A stretch of DNA of 64,000 nucleotides from positions 71,000,659 through 71,064,658 of the forward strand of contig OX439038.1 in the NCBI GenBank assembly GCA_949317995.1, given 5' to 3'. Below are positions 1-9,713 of this stretch, piece after piece. Position numbers and translations under genes: made by a program. Each line of letters begins with the position of its first letter. Position 1 is the stretch's first letter. The DNA comes from Acholoe squamosa. Lineage: Eukaryota > Annelida > Polychaeta > Phyllodocida > Polynoidae. A model generated the notes under the pieces. That model made no database searches and was not told where the DNA came from. It worked only from the letters and a program-made list of their open reading frames with translations.

Positions 1-130
1 ATCCAAGATGGCGGACACCCATTGAATACGGACACATTGTATTCAATGCCCCCCATTGAATACGGCGGTTCTAGTACTAATCTATAGTGACGTTCGTATC
101 AGCCATGACATAACTGTTGATATTGCAGGT

Positions 131-186
131 CCTAGGAGTGCTGTTATCCTGGATATCAGCACTCCTAGGAGTGCCGATATCCAGGA
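131..186. repeat. Nested short palindromes
   Basis: Positions 147-186 form a near-perfect 40-bp palindrome centred on CCTAGG. The block at 131-143 (CCTAGGAGTGCTG) is also the reverse complement of about 157-169. These may be the remains of a small foldback element. No coding capacity is seen. Confidence 0.6.
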
Positions 187-227
187 TATCAGCACTCACA
201 TGTCACATGTTAAAACCCACGAAATTT

Positions 228-300
228 TCATGGCCAAAGTAGGGGTCGAACCTGCAGTCTCAGATCCCTAATCCAACTCCCTATGCAGTGCGCGGCAGGA
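228..300 (-). mobile_element. tRNA-derived SINE fragment (minus strand)
   Basis: Read on the minus strand, this stretch resembles the 3' half of a tRNA. A B-box-like GGTTCGACCCC lies at 242-252 (reverse complement), followed by a stretch that would make a tRNA 3' arm. No complete cloverleaf with CCA is apparent, so a SINE head or tRNA pseudogene is more likely than a functional tRNA. The flanking GTTAAAACCCACGAAATTTTC could be SINE body. Confidence 0.45.
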
Positions 301-436
301 ACTGACGAGAAATGCTTGGTTAGAACCATGTCTTGATATGATACAAAGCCCAGGGAAGTCACTCACATATAACTATTATACATTCAAAGTGTGAAAAATC
401 CCCAGCAGTCTGGGTTGTGACCCCCCCCAGGTTTGT

Positions 437-800
437 CGCTACTGCTCGCATAACGGCGACGACTGCGGGCCATAACCGTGAGACGCGGGACGCGTTCAAA
501 CAAAATCAAGCCATGCCAGGCGCCGAGGTGTGAGACGCAGTGGTCTAGTGGTTAGCGCATTGCACTCCGCTGCTAGAGGTAGGTGGGACGAGTCCTGGAC
601 AGGGCGCATCTTTTTTTCGCCGTGTGTCCTCTGCCATAACTGTGAGACGAGGGACGCATTCAAAGCAAACCAAGCAGAAATGTGTGCCAGGCGCCGAGGT
701 GTGTGTACCAGTGGTCTATTGGTTAAAATGCCACCAGAAACTGTCCACATTCTTGCCAACCCAGAGGCTGCCGGGCGCCGAGGTATGTGTACCGATCGTG
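437..800 (+). mobile_element. Tandem tRNA-like SINE units
   Basis: The motif GGCGCCGAGGT occurs three times (about 517, 690 and 774). The first two copies are followed by an A-box-like AGTGGTCTAGTGGTTA or AGTGGTCTATTGGTTA. A B-box-like GGGACGAGTCCTG is seen near 588. The preceding block (CCATAACCGTGAGACG...GACGC...TTCAAA) is also duplicated at about 470 and 637. This looks like a tRNA-derived SINE present in tandem or partly duplicated form. A short reading frame across it (530-865) is not credible as a gene. Confidence 0.5.
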
Positions 801-896
801 TACAAACACTATGGCAGGCTTTGAGTCTTGGGGAGGGATTTTTGTTTTCAACTTGTTTTTATTGATATTCTATTGATTATTTATTGATTATTTATT

Positions 897-1123
897 GATT
901 AACCCATTGAGGGCTAGCATCGACTATAGTCGACACCATGGTAAGCCTAGCATCTACTATAGTCGACACCATGGCAGGCCTAGCGTCAACTATAGTTGAT
1001 GCCAGTTATATAGGATTAGTATAGGAATTGAAAATAGGCTCGTCCTCTAGAAACTATACTTTTTTCAGAGGCCGTCCCCATGGCCATGGCAACAATTTTT
1101 GTTCTGCCCATAAAGGGTTAATC
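897..1123. mobile_element. MITE-like element with internal palindromic repeats
   Basis: The ends are imperfect inverted repeats: GATTAACCCATTGAGGGC at the left, and the reverse complement of GCCCATAAAGGGTTAATC at the right. Inside are three tandem units of about 33 bp, each carrying a palindrome of the type TCGACTATAGTCGA followed by CACCATGG. There is no ORF. Related AACCC...GGGTT termini appear near other repeats in this window (about 42.7, 57.0 and 61.6 kb). Confidence 0.6.
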
Positions 1124-1131
1124 GTGTAATA

Positions 1132-1260
1132 AACTTAGTAAGGAATGAGCTAACAGGCACCGAATTGCTTGTATACAGGCGCCTCATTGCTTGTATCGTA
1201 GGATATCGTAACGAGTGACAAGCAATGAGGTGCCTGTTAGCCCATACATTACTTAGTTAC
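1132..1260. repeat. Foldback repeat
   Basis: The left arm (about 1132-1175, containing GCTAACAGGCACC) is the inverted complement of about 1217-1260, containing GGTGCCTGTTAGC. Another copy of the core, GCCTCATTGCTTG, lies at about 1181. Loop plus arms span about 130 bp, typical of a small non-autonomous foldback element. Confidence 0.6.
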
Positions 1261-2985
1261 TATCATATCATAGCATAGAGTAGTCTCCTGTAGATAAAGC
1301 AATAGATATGAACTGAATTGCCATCAAAGAAGTTGATATGTTAGTCAGTAAGCAGATCTAAGTCATTATGATGTTTATAGTAAAAACATATGATAAAAAA
1401 TATCTGGCCATGTACATTTGTATGAGAATTGGGTTCAATGCACTGCATTTGACAACAAATATATTATGAGAATCGCCAGTCATAGTTCAAAGATTCCCTG
1501 AACAAGAGCATTCGAAGTTCATAAAGTGTTGAACACTCGGTGATTAGAAAATGTCGCCATATGTATGTTATCATTTATACACACTATTTTCTTTTATTAT
1601 AACATATAGTAGTTGGACTCAATGTCAAATGTAGATCTACTGAAGGCAAAAAATATATGACAGCTTACTCTTTTTATAGATCTGATTATGACTAATGATC
1701 TGACAAAATGAATATATCTATGAATGTGCTTTATGGTCACACAATCCCTGTTATTGATACGTGTTAGATGTACAGTATTAATGTAGCTTCATATTGGAGA
1801 TTCTTTATCATAGTGGTGTCTGAGTAGAGAAGATAATCGACAAGGAAACAGACCTATCGATATTACCATACCGAATGGACATAAAGATTTTAAGATTTAT
1901 CAATTCAAGTTGTGGCATAGTTTCCAGTTGAGTTAAGTTCGTAGTACATGGACATGGACATGGTGTAAAGAATAAAAGGGTCATTGGAAACCATACAAAT
2001 TTTAATTATAGGTATAGGTTCCAGAGGAAGAAAGATGATCAATTATTTCATATTCTTAAATAATAGGGCTCCCATACTCGAACCTTTATCAGAAATGATT
2101 TTTTCAGATGAATAAAGAATCATTATAGCCACACTCTTTCTCATTGTTCTTTCTGTGATTTCTTTCCCCTTTCTTGGAAAGCAATTGAACCTTCATTGGG
2201 TCTCAAATTTACAAAGGGGCATGTGATCCTAAAGTCCTAAACTCTATCCACTCTACATACACATTTGCTCCACCCACACATTGGCCGTAGACCATACGCT
2301 CTGCTTTAGTATGATATATCCTAGTATAGTGCAGTCCCTGACTTCTCCAAACAGATCAATTTGACTTTTTCAAAGTAGATAATATTATTTGCTAATCCAT
2401 GATTCTATGAGTAAGGTCATTATCCTTAGGGTTCAAATTCTAAAAACAAGAGGGATATTATCATGGTTCCTGTGCACCCAACCTATTCCTGCCTCCAAAG
2501 TGAGGTTGAATAATCTATTCCCAGCAGTTTTTGGAAGGGGTAGAGAAAATGACCCGGGAGGTAGGGCGAATGATCCAAAGGGAGTAGTGAGAATGGTCTA
2601 GGGTGATGATACCACAGCTCCCTAATATTGCAGGTTTGCATATACGGCCAATTCGCTAACATATCATGCTGCGGGCAAACGTTTTGAGAGGGTTTGCTGA
2701 GGTTTTAAACGTCAGAAAATCCCGTGGTGTGCACTCCCAAAATGTTTGTTAATTTTTGGGCTGAAAAAAAACGTAATAGTAGACTCGTAATATTTAACGT
2801 TTTTGATGTTTAGTATTCTTTGCTAGTACCTTTATCGTCCAAAACATCTTAAATCGGTTTTAGGTAGGCGGGTAGGTAGGATGGCGCATGCAGGGCTCAG
2901 CACAAGGACATGTATAATACATTGTATAGACCCAGGGAAAGGAAACTAGGTGAGGTCGTGCATGTTTACGGCTGGTCAGCGAAGA
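1261..2985. other. Intergenic AT-rich DNA, no gene seen
   Basis: I find no convincing coding frame, RNA gene or strong repeat here. The only open frame of any length (2389-2601, 70 codons) has no recognisable motif. Around 2640-2860 the sequence has AACGTTTT-type motifs like those of the MITE-like segments at 30.0 and 33.6 kb, and may be a decayed relative. Confidence 0.5.
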
Positions 2986-3409
2986 CCAGCAGCGACAAAG
3001 CTGGTGTGAGTCATTAACAAACCTGAGTATATGCTGGAGCTATAGGTTATTTAAATCTGAACTCAAAATAGAACCATATCTCCTCAAGATTGATAAGAAA
3101 TACTCAATCCCACTCACAAGATTTAGAGCAGGAAACCATAAGCTGCCGGTCACAGTAGGCCGCTTTAAAAACATTGATATCCAAGACAGGCTCTGCCCAC
3201 TTTGTACTAGGGGAGAAATAGGTGATGAAATGCATTACCTTTTTAAATGTCCCGCTTTTGATCAAGAACGCTGTAACTTTCTAACACCCCCCACAATGAG
3301 ACTGGGGGCAGACATGACTATCTCTGATTTGTTCAATAATGCGGACCAGAAAAAACTACAAAAACTGTCACAGTTTGTCCAGTGCATAATGGTCAAACTT
3401 GCCTCATGA
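2986..3409 (+). pseudogene. LINE ORF2 C-terminal fragment
   Basis: An open frame without a start codon ends at TGA 3407-3409. It encodes the C-terminal tail of a non-LTR retrotransposon polyprotein. The recognisable part is a zinc-binding-like CPLC...GDEMHYLFKCP...ER motif, typical of the region after reverse transcriptase in CR1/L2/Jockey-type ORF2, preceded by FRAGNHKLP. Endonuclease and RT domains are absent, so the copy is 5'-truncated, as most LINE copies are. Its 3' UTR continues downstream and seems to be interrupted by the 20.7-kb transposon nest (see 24511-24663). Confidence 0.8.
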
Positions 3410-3775
3410 ATGTAACGCCGGCATTACAAAGCAAATACCAACATCTACCTCTGTAGGCCCTAACTGGTGCTTCTGAAACTGATCGCATCTGATCAAAATC
3501 TTCAAGCATTAATTACAGAATCTCACATTGTATTAGCCTGGTCAGTGAAACTCTCCATACTAGTCTGGTTAATGAAGCTAGTAAACAGGTGCTACACTGG
3601 TATCCCTAACCAAAGATCTAAGTCATAGGTATAAAAAGAAAGGAGTCTTATACTTATTTTTGTATCAAATATTATGTTAGTATAGTAGAACATGTGACTT
3701 CAGTATTAAAATGGAAAATGGTGCTGCTGAAACCACTCTGATGGATCAGCGAATTAACATTATGTTTAACTATTT
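3410..3775 (+). mobile_element. LINE 3' UTR, proximal part
   Basis: This sequence directly follows the LINE stop codon and has no ORF. It ends in a TG/TA microsatellite without any LINE-type terminal repeat or poly(A). This suggests that the true 3' end is elsewhere. The best candidate is 24511-24663. The link is inferred from order, orientation and the complementary missing parts. Confidence 0.5.
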
Positions 3776-3802
3776 GTGTATGTGTGTGTGTATATGTGTG
3801 TG

Positions 3803-3869
<67 letters not shown>

Positions 3870-3897
3870 GGAACTATATACACTCGTGTATATTTAT
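3776..3897. repeat. (TG)n/(TA)n microsatellite, first block
   Basis: An alternating TG and TA tract, about 120 bp. It is the first of four similar blocks (also 8241-8352, 17132-17213, 24465-24510) that separate the LINE, DIRS, Gypsy A and Gypsy B. Confidence 0.9.
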
Positions 3898-3958
3898 ATA
3901 ATTAACCGCGGACGGTTAGGGACTATTTGCAGGGCGCATTGGTATCTATGATGTCATA

Positions 3959-3996
3959 GCATGACGTCATGGTAAACACTCCTCCAGTATATAAGG
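3959..3996 (+). promoter_or_regulatory. DIRS promoter: CRE palindrome plus TATA box
   Basis: A perfect cAMP-response-element core, TGACGTCA (3962-3969), sits about 20 bp upstream of TATATAAG (3988-3995). Together they lie about 120 bp before the gag ATG at 4113. The spacing is consistent with a polymerase II promoter whose transcript would start near 4020. Function is inferred from motif match only. Confidence 0.5.
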
Positions 3997-4112
3997 GGGA
4001 GTTTTCAATGTAACCGTCAATTGGCTCGATTCACCTGTACAGGAACACCACGCTGGGTGTTTCCTTGTTTTTAAATGATTTTCTTGGTTGGTATTTGATT
4101 CTTCGAATCAAG

Positions 4113-5142
4113 ATGGGGAGAAAATCAACTAGAGGTGCCAAAGCGGCTATTACTTCTAAAAAATCGGCTAAATCGGCAAAGAAAACGGTGGAATCGGTCA
4201 ATTCAGGATTTGCGAGTGAGCTAGATTCTTCTGGGGTGGATCGGAGATCCATCTCACCCAACCATACTAAGGGTTTAGGAGGGGAACAGCTCATTGACCA
4301 GGCGGAGAGATTGGAGTCGTTGGAAGACGAATTGTGCAGTATCAAAGGCTTGCTGCAGGAGCTGGTGGCTGGAAAGGACAGGAAAGACAAGACGAAATCT
4401 ACCGAGGGGGCGTGGCAGCATGCACGTGCGAATGTTTGTCAACGACCAGTGACGTCATATCACCAAGGGCGCAGCCGCGTATCCAGGCAGTGGTCTCCCA
4501 GCGTCGTTAGCAACGGATCGAAGTGGGACGGAGATGCAGCTCGTGGTCGTCGCCGGAGATCGAAATCTTCGTTTTCCGCTCATCACAGACCTCGGTCGTC
4601 TTCAAGAGGGTCGTCAATAGATTCCACTACCTCCAAGCTTCACACCAGTACCAAATGTGGTAAGTTTGACCATGAAATATATGTAAAAAAGAGGGAAAAG
4701 GTCGACACCGTAGAGAAATTGGTACTTGTAAATTTAAATTTTGTCCTGGATTATTACAAAGACAGCAGTGATGTAGAAGGCATGTTAAAACATCTCCAAG
4801 TTCTAGTAGAGAAAGCTGGAACAAAAATGTATACAGTGGCAGCCCTATTGGCTTACGATAAATCGGTTAGGACCAGGGCAAATAAGGATGGGATAGAAGC
4901 TTTTGGGGTTATAGATAACTGACATTCTTAGACACCTCTCCTATGATGGTACCGTTCAGGCACAGAAGGCATACGCCACCAAGACTAGGGGTACCAAACA
5001 AAAAATCTCAAACAACTCTTGCTATGCTTTTAATAGAGCAGAAGGTTGTGTAAGGGACCCCTGCAAGTATAAACATGTTTGCAGTGGATGCAGTTCCTCT
5101 GGACATGGTAAAACTGAATGCCAAAAGTCTAGGAATGAATAG
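4113..5142 (+). pseudogene. DIRS gag, broken by one frameshift
   Basis: Gag-like structural protein of the DIRS element. The first frame begins at ATG 4113 (the frame is open upstream, but without an ATG) and stops at TGA 4920-4922. It has a K/R/S-rich N terminus, an acidic helical stretch and a basic RS-rich middle. The +1 frame continues from 4921 to TAG 5140. It carries a Cys/His cluster of the pattern C-x7-C-x5-C-x3-H-x2-C-x2-C-x4-H-x4-C, like the zinc knuckle at the C terminus of DIRS Gag. A single-base indel near 4915-4921 explains the split. The RT frame follows about 50 bp downstream. Confidence 0.75.
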
Positions 5143-5190
5143 GAAACTGTAGGTGGTCGATGTCCCATAGCTGGTAATGATTTTTGTTTG

Positions 5191-7158
5191 ATGCTTGATC
5201 AAGTTATGGTAGGTGTGGTAGATGTCGACTTGCCTTCACAAACTCCAGTACAGGAGGTGAATGATACGGAGATGGTTAAGGATTGTATTCTTTCGACTGA
5301 GTCGGTAGCAGAACAAAATATTTTCCAAGAATTTAATTCTTTAGGAAATGATATAGAAGTTACTTGTAATAGTCTAATACAGGTTGGTAATGAACCCCTT
5401 TTTACTGTTAGTGTCGGAGATTTGCCCAGCATCAGGGTATATGACGATTGTATAAAAGGTGTATGTACGTGTGTTCATTACATTGGTGGGGAGAGAGCTC
5501 AAATTTTACCATGTAGGGTAGCTTCTTTCCTTCAACAAAATGGTCTCATTGATATTAGTGGTACAGAGGCTGATTTTCTATGGCATGGTATTGTTCAAGG
5601 GTTCAAAATTGTGGATCCGGACTGTCATACTACTTATGATTGTAAAAATTATAAATCAATCCTTGAAGGAAGATTCTATAATGAATATTGTGGTATATTA
5701 TTAGACGAGTTGGAGGCGGGTCTAGTCTCGAAGAGTGTTAGTAAACCTCATTGTATCCATGCTCTAGGTGGTGTAGAAAAATCAAATGGCAAGTTAAGAC
5801 CCATAACTGACTGCAGTATGCCTGATAAAATATCTATTAACAATTTTATGGATTCCACTAGCTCAACTTTTTCTTATAATAATATTAGCACAGTGACTGC
5901 TCAATTGAATAAGAATGATTTCATGAGTGTGGTAGATTTAAAGTCAGCGTATAGGTCTATAAATGTGTATGCACCTCACACGACCATGCAGGGTTTCAGA
6001 TGGGATTTTGGGCATGGTGAGGATTATTATGTGAGCAACAGGCTAACTTTTGGTCTGAAATGTGCTCCGTATATTTTTAATAGGATCTCTGATTTTATTG
6101 TGGAGGTAGCAAAATTCTACGGTGTAGAAAGAATTGTAAATTATCTAGATGATTTTATAATTATTTCAAATTCTTATGAAGAGTGCCTCAGACAGAGAAA
6201 TTTACTAACAGAATGTATGGAATACATGGGTTTTGTCATCTCCAAGGAGAAGGTAACCGATCCGGCACAGCAGTGCAAATTTTTAGGTATTCTGATTAAT
6301 TCTGTTGAGCTAGAGTTATCTTTACCTGAGGATAAAGTGGAGAAAATGAGAGGAATTTTATCCAACAATGTTAATAGGGAGTATATCACCAAAAAGGTTC
6401 TTGAGAGGATTGGTGGTCTCATGTCTTTTTGTTCCCAGGTTGTAAAAGGTGGGAGGACGTTCAGTAGAAGAATTTTTGACTTGTGCGCCCGTGCTAGACC
6501 AAGGGGTTACATTAGGGTTTCAGAATGTACCAAGCGAGACATGCAGTGGTGGTTGGGTGTTTGTGATACTTTTAATGATAAAAGTTTAATCCTGAACGAT
6601 ATGGTTAATACCTCTATGTACTCAGATTCGTCTATTAAGGGCTTTGGAGCTTGGATGGGTAAGGATTTCCTATACGGAGACTGGACATCTGTTGATAAAT
6701 TTAATCTTGGGGAGAATCATTTCACTGACCCTCCAATCCTTGACAATCTAAGAAACCATCATCGAAATATCAATGTATATGAATTATACCCTGTTATGAT
6801 GGGCTTAAAACGCTGGATTTCTAGTTATAAAAACAAAAGAATACATTGTATAACAGATAATATGCAAGTTCTAGCTATGATTAATACAGGCAGGTCTAGG
6901 AACAAACTTTGTATGGAATGACTAAGAGAGATTTTTTGGCTGTGTTTCATTAACAATGTAGAAATATTCGCTACATATATTAAGTCAGAGGACAATATCC
7001 TGGCTGACCAGTTGTCGAGACTTGCATATAAAGGTATGCCTGGTAAATGTATAACTTCTCTCCATGATAATAATATGTGTTGCTTCAATTCCAGAATGGG
7101 AGAGATTACTAAACAGAAAAAGGTTACTTTTAGCCCGGGGTGTTTCAGACAATACTAA
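5191..7158 (+). pseudogene. DIRS reverse transcriptase-RNase H, in-frame TGA
   Basis: Copies element RNA into DNA. The frame opens upstream and the first ATG is 5191. The N-terminal part (about 150 residues) is unassigned. RT follows, with KLRPITDCS, the VVDLKSAYRS motif (first catalytic Asp), LTFGLKCAPYIFNR and the active-site YLDD at about 6142-6153. RNase H follows with YSDSS, the Glu in NVYELYPV and the Asp in CITDNMQV. A TGA at 6919-6921 interrupts RNase H. The same frame then stays open to TAA 7156 and contains its last conserved block, ILADQLSR. This overlaps the recombinase ORF by about 95 nt in another frame. Confidence 0.85.
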
Positions 7159-8017
7159 GAGAATGAGGAAACATCAACTCAAAAGGTATAAAAAATTTTG
7201 TGATATATTTAAACTTCAACCTTTTCCTTGTTCTCCATCCCAAGGTTCTATGTATTCGGTGTATTTGTCTGAATTTATGAAGCCTTCGTCTGTAAAAAAT
7301 TACATGTCTGCAGTTTGGTATCAACAAAAACTTAAGGGTTTTGTGGATTACAGTAGTAATTTCATGGTTAAAAAAACTCTGGATGGGATCAAAAGGTGTA
7401 ATTTTAATCCTTCTAAACTAGTCCATCCTATTAATCCTCAGGAAATGTTAAGGTTAAGGTCGAATCTGGACCTATCTAACAGAGCAGATATGAAATTTTG
7501 GTTGGCCATTTTAACTTGTTTTAGGGGTGTACTTAGAATAGGCCATGTGGTTAAATCCCCTCACTCTCTAAGGGTGGGTGATGTTAAATTTGAAATTGAC
7601 TATGTCGTTTTACATATTAGGACATCTAAGACGGATCAACTTGGGAAGGATTCTTTCCATGTATTTTTGGTTAGGAATGATAGTTCCATGCTATGCCCAT
7701 ATAAGGGTTTACAACATTTGTGTAGGGGTAGAGGAAAAAATGACCTTTTATTCAAATCTGGTAGTATTGGTATGGATTACCAGTATGTCAACTCTAGGTT
7801 GAAACTCCTAGCTTTACAGTCTGACATAGTAGGTTGTGTATCTACTCATTCACTTAGGCACGGTGGTGCCACCTTGTTGAAGGATTCTGGCCTCAGTATA
7901 GAGGATATTAAGAAAAAGGTTAATTGGAAATCCAGTGCTGTGTATGGTTATATTCATAGTCATAAAGATGAATTATTACATCTTGATAGGTTGTGCCAAT
8001 CTTATTTGCAATGCTGA
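7064..8017 (+). CDS. DIRS tyrosine recombinase
   Basis: A 317-residue integrase-like protein of the tyrosine recombinase family. It would insert the circular DIRS cDNA by a cut-and-religate reaction, hence no target duplication. The N-terminal half is a SAM-like core-binding domain (KRMRKHQLKRYKKFC... to about residue 130). The catalytic half shows the first Arg in CFRGVLRIGH, then HSLRHGGATLL (the H-x-x-R box) and the nucleophile Tyr within SSAVYGYIHSH. Start ATG 7064 was chosen because it is the first ATG in frame, overlapping the RT frame. The ORF is intact. It is the only undamaged gene of this DIRS copy. Confidence 0.88.
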   Translation: MIIICVASIPEWERLLNRKRLLLARGVSDNTKRMRKHQLKRYKKFCDIFKLQPFPCSPSQGSMYSVYLSEFMKPSSVKNYMSAVWYQQKLKGFVDYSSNFMVKKTLDGIKRCNFNPSKLVHPINPQEMLRLRSNLDLSNRADMKFWLAILTCFRGVLRIGHVVKSPHSLRVGDVKFEIDYVVLHIRTSKTDQLGKDSFHVFLVRNDSSMLCPYKGLQHLCRGRGKNDLLFKSGSIGMDYQYVNSRLKLLALQSDIVGCVSTHSLRHGGATLLKDSGLSIEDIKKKVNWKSSAVYGYIHSHKDELLHLDRLCQSYLQC

Positions 8018-8240
8018 TTGGTATGTGTTTTCACATGTGTTTGGCATGTTTTTGTGTGTTTTGGCATGTATGGTGCTGATAGCCCCAAGGTCAGTAACCC
8101 ACCAAACTCATGTGTTCTGTGATAGATCATTTATTATATGTATTATATATTAATATCCATTTATTACCGGTACAGTCTGGTATCATATTATATTATCATC
8201 CATTTATTACCGGTATCTTCTTCCCTGGTAGCGAGTTAAC
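8018..8240 (+). other. DIRS 3' non-coding end with direct repeats
   Basis: After the recombinase stop there are two copies of ATCCATTTATTACCGGTA (about 8155-8173 and 8195-8213), about 40 bp apart. In PAT-type relatives split direct repeats lie at this position; in DIRS1-type an internal complementary region does. I could not match the intervening segment firmly to the left end, so the terminal type is undecided. Confidence 0.5.
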
Positions 8241-8261
8241 TTATATATGTGTATATATATA

Positions 8262-8313
<52 letters not shown>

Positions 8314-8352
8314 TGTATATATGTGTATGTGTGTGTATATATGTGTGTATAT
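8241..8352. repeat. (TA)n/(TG)n microsatellite, second block
   Basis: TA and TG dinucleotide tract between the DIRS right end and the 3' LTR of Gypsy A (TGTAGCGA begins at 8353). Confidence 0.9.
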
Positions 8353-8702
8353 TGTAGCGATAATCTGAACAGTCCTTCCTGTAAACACAACACAACTCAG
8401 AACATACAATTCAACAGTTTATTAAACCCTGGCACCTGGCCACACCATCTAACTCCTACTCGGAGGCTTTGTCGTGTTATTCTCTGCCGTGTGTCCGCCT
8501 TGCCTTCTACTGGAAAATCTTCTTCCCCCCGGAACTACACGCACACGCGCTTTCATAGCAACCGCTGCTTCCGACGCTGGTGTCACATACCCAGCGTCGG
8601 ACGCTCCGTCCCTTGGCTCGGACTCCGGGCGCCCGGAGCTCCGCCGGCCCCATCTAGGATGGTTCCGACTCGGCTCCGTGCTCCCTCGGTCCTACCGCCA
8701 CA
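8353..8702 (-). repeat. Gypsy A 3' LTR
   Basis: 350 bp, TGTAGCGA...CCGCCACA on the + strand (TGTGGCGG...GCTACA in element orientation), so TG...CA ends. Pairs with 16782-17131. Differences include TCTGAACAG versus TCCGAATAG near the left edge. The TATA box of the partner LTR (TATAAAAG) is TATGAAAG here. Confidence 0.92.
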
Positions 8703-9138
8703 CTCTCCCCTACTAATATAACACTACGGGGTGAGGTGCAAAACAACAAAAACCCCCCTTGTGAGGGTAGCTAACTTCTACATAACATATTTACAAGTGC
8801 AGGATCCCCTGGGCGCTGAATAAATAATAAACAACTTCCTCTGCCTTGGCCTCACATACCCAGCGTCGGACTCTCCGTCCCTTGGCTCGGACTCCGGGCG
8901 CCCGGAGCTCTGCCGGCCCCATCTAGGATGGTTCCGACTCGGCTCCGTGCTCCCTCGGTCCTACCGCCACACTCTCCCCTACTAATATAACACTACGGGG
9001 TGAGGTGCAAAACAACAAAAACCCCCCTTGTGAGGGTAGCTAACTTCTACATAACATATAAATATGTTTGTAAATTTACAAGCGCAGGATCCCCTGGGCG
9101 CTGAATAAATAATAAACAACTTCCTCTGTCTTGGCCTC
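8584..9138. repeat. Tandem duplication of LTR end plus 3' flank in element A
   Basis: The segment from CACATACCCAGCG (8584) to about 8852 is repeated from 8853 to about 9138. The offset is 269 bp, with a roughly 20-bp insertion in the second copy. The unit contains the last ~120 bp of the LTR, the polypurine tract and internal 3' sequence. An extra partial LTR boundary and polypurine tract therefore lie inside the element at about 8970-8990. It probably arose by template switching or unequal crossover. Confidence 0.8.
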
Positions 9139-9149
9139 GTTTCTTCTCC

Positions 9150-9630
9150 CCGGAACTCCGAGATGACTCGGTGAGGACTCCGCCTCCGGGCGCTCCGATC
9201 GCCCCGATGAATAGCTCCTGCCTTTCCACGAAGGCACGTCAAACTCGGAGGTGACTTGGTGAGGACTCCGCCTCTGGGCGCTCCGATCGCCCCGATGAAT
9301 AGCTGCTGCCTTTCCACGAAGGCACGTCACACTGAAACTCGGAGATAGCTTTGATGAGGACTCCGCCTCCGGGCGCTCCGATCGCCCGATGAATAGCTGC
9401 TGCCTTTCCACGAAGGCATGTCAAACTTGGAGGTGACTTGGTGAGGACTCCGCCTCTGGGCGCTCCGATCGCCCCGATGAATAGCTGCTGCCTTTCCACG
9501 AAGGCACGTCAACTGGACCCCGGAGATGACTTGGTGAGGACTCCGCCTCTGGGCGCTCCGACCGCCCCGATGAATAGCTGCTGCCTTTCCCCGAAGGCAC
9601 GTCAAACTGGAACTCGGAGATAACTGGAAC
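9150..9630. repeat. Minisatellite of about 88-94 bp in element A 3' region
   Basis: Five-plus imperfect copies of a GC-rich unit containing GGTGAGGACTCCGCCTC, GGCGCTCCGATCGCCCC and CTTTCCACGAAGGCACGTC. Unit starts are near 9151, 9245, 9334, 9428 and 9512. Minus-strand frames through it give repeated peptides, but frames differ between units, so coding is doubtful. Confidence 0.85.
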
Positions 9631-9713
9631 TCACTCCGGGATAACGTCTCCGACCTCCCGACGCTCCTTACCGCGTCCACCTGGCCCGGCGTCCCTAGCT
9701 CCATGTAACGTAT

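Larger units (their letters stand above)
3898..8240 (+). mobile_element. DIRS-type tyrosine-recombinase retrotransposon
   Basis: The order is gag (with C-terminal CCHC), reverse transcriptase plus RNase H, then a tyrosine recombinase and no DDE integrase. This is the defining layout of DIRS elements. The extreme ends are weak inverted repeats: TATATAATTAACCGC at the left, and the reverse complement of GCGAGTTAACTTATATA at the right. A direct repeat (ATCCATTTATTACCGGTA) occurs twice near the right end. DIRS elements insert without target-site duplication. Boundaries are estimates, because both flanks are TA microsatellite. The copy carries a gag frameshift and an RNase H stop, so it is probably inactive but fairly young. 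Confidence 0.85.

Noticed and set aside
530..620. Functional tRNA gene
   Set aside because: A- and B-box-like motifs are present, but the acceptor stem and anticodon loop do not form a proper cloverleaf, and the unit is tandemly repeated as in a SINE.
3711..3905. Open frame 3711-3905
   Set aside because: Runs through the TG/TA microsatellite; no real protein.
6921..7064. A methyltransferase domain between RNase H and recombinase, as in some DIRS relatives
   Set aside because: There is no space for it. The RT frame overlaps the recombinase frame.
9150..9630. CRISPR-like array of regular repeats
   Set aside because: Units of 88-94 bp are repeated in full with no unique spacers, lie inside a retrotransposon, and the genome is animal.
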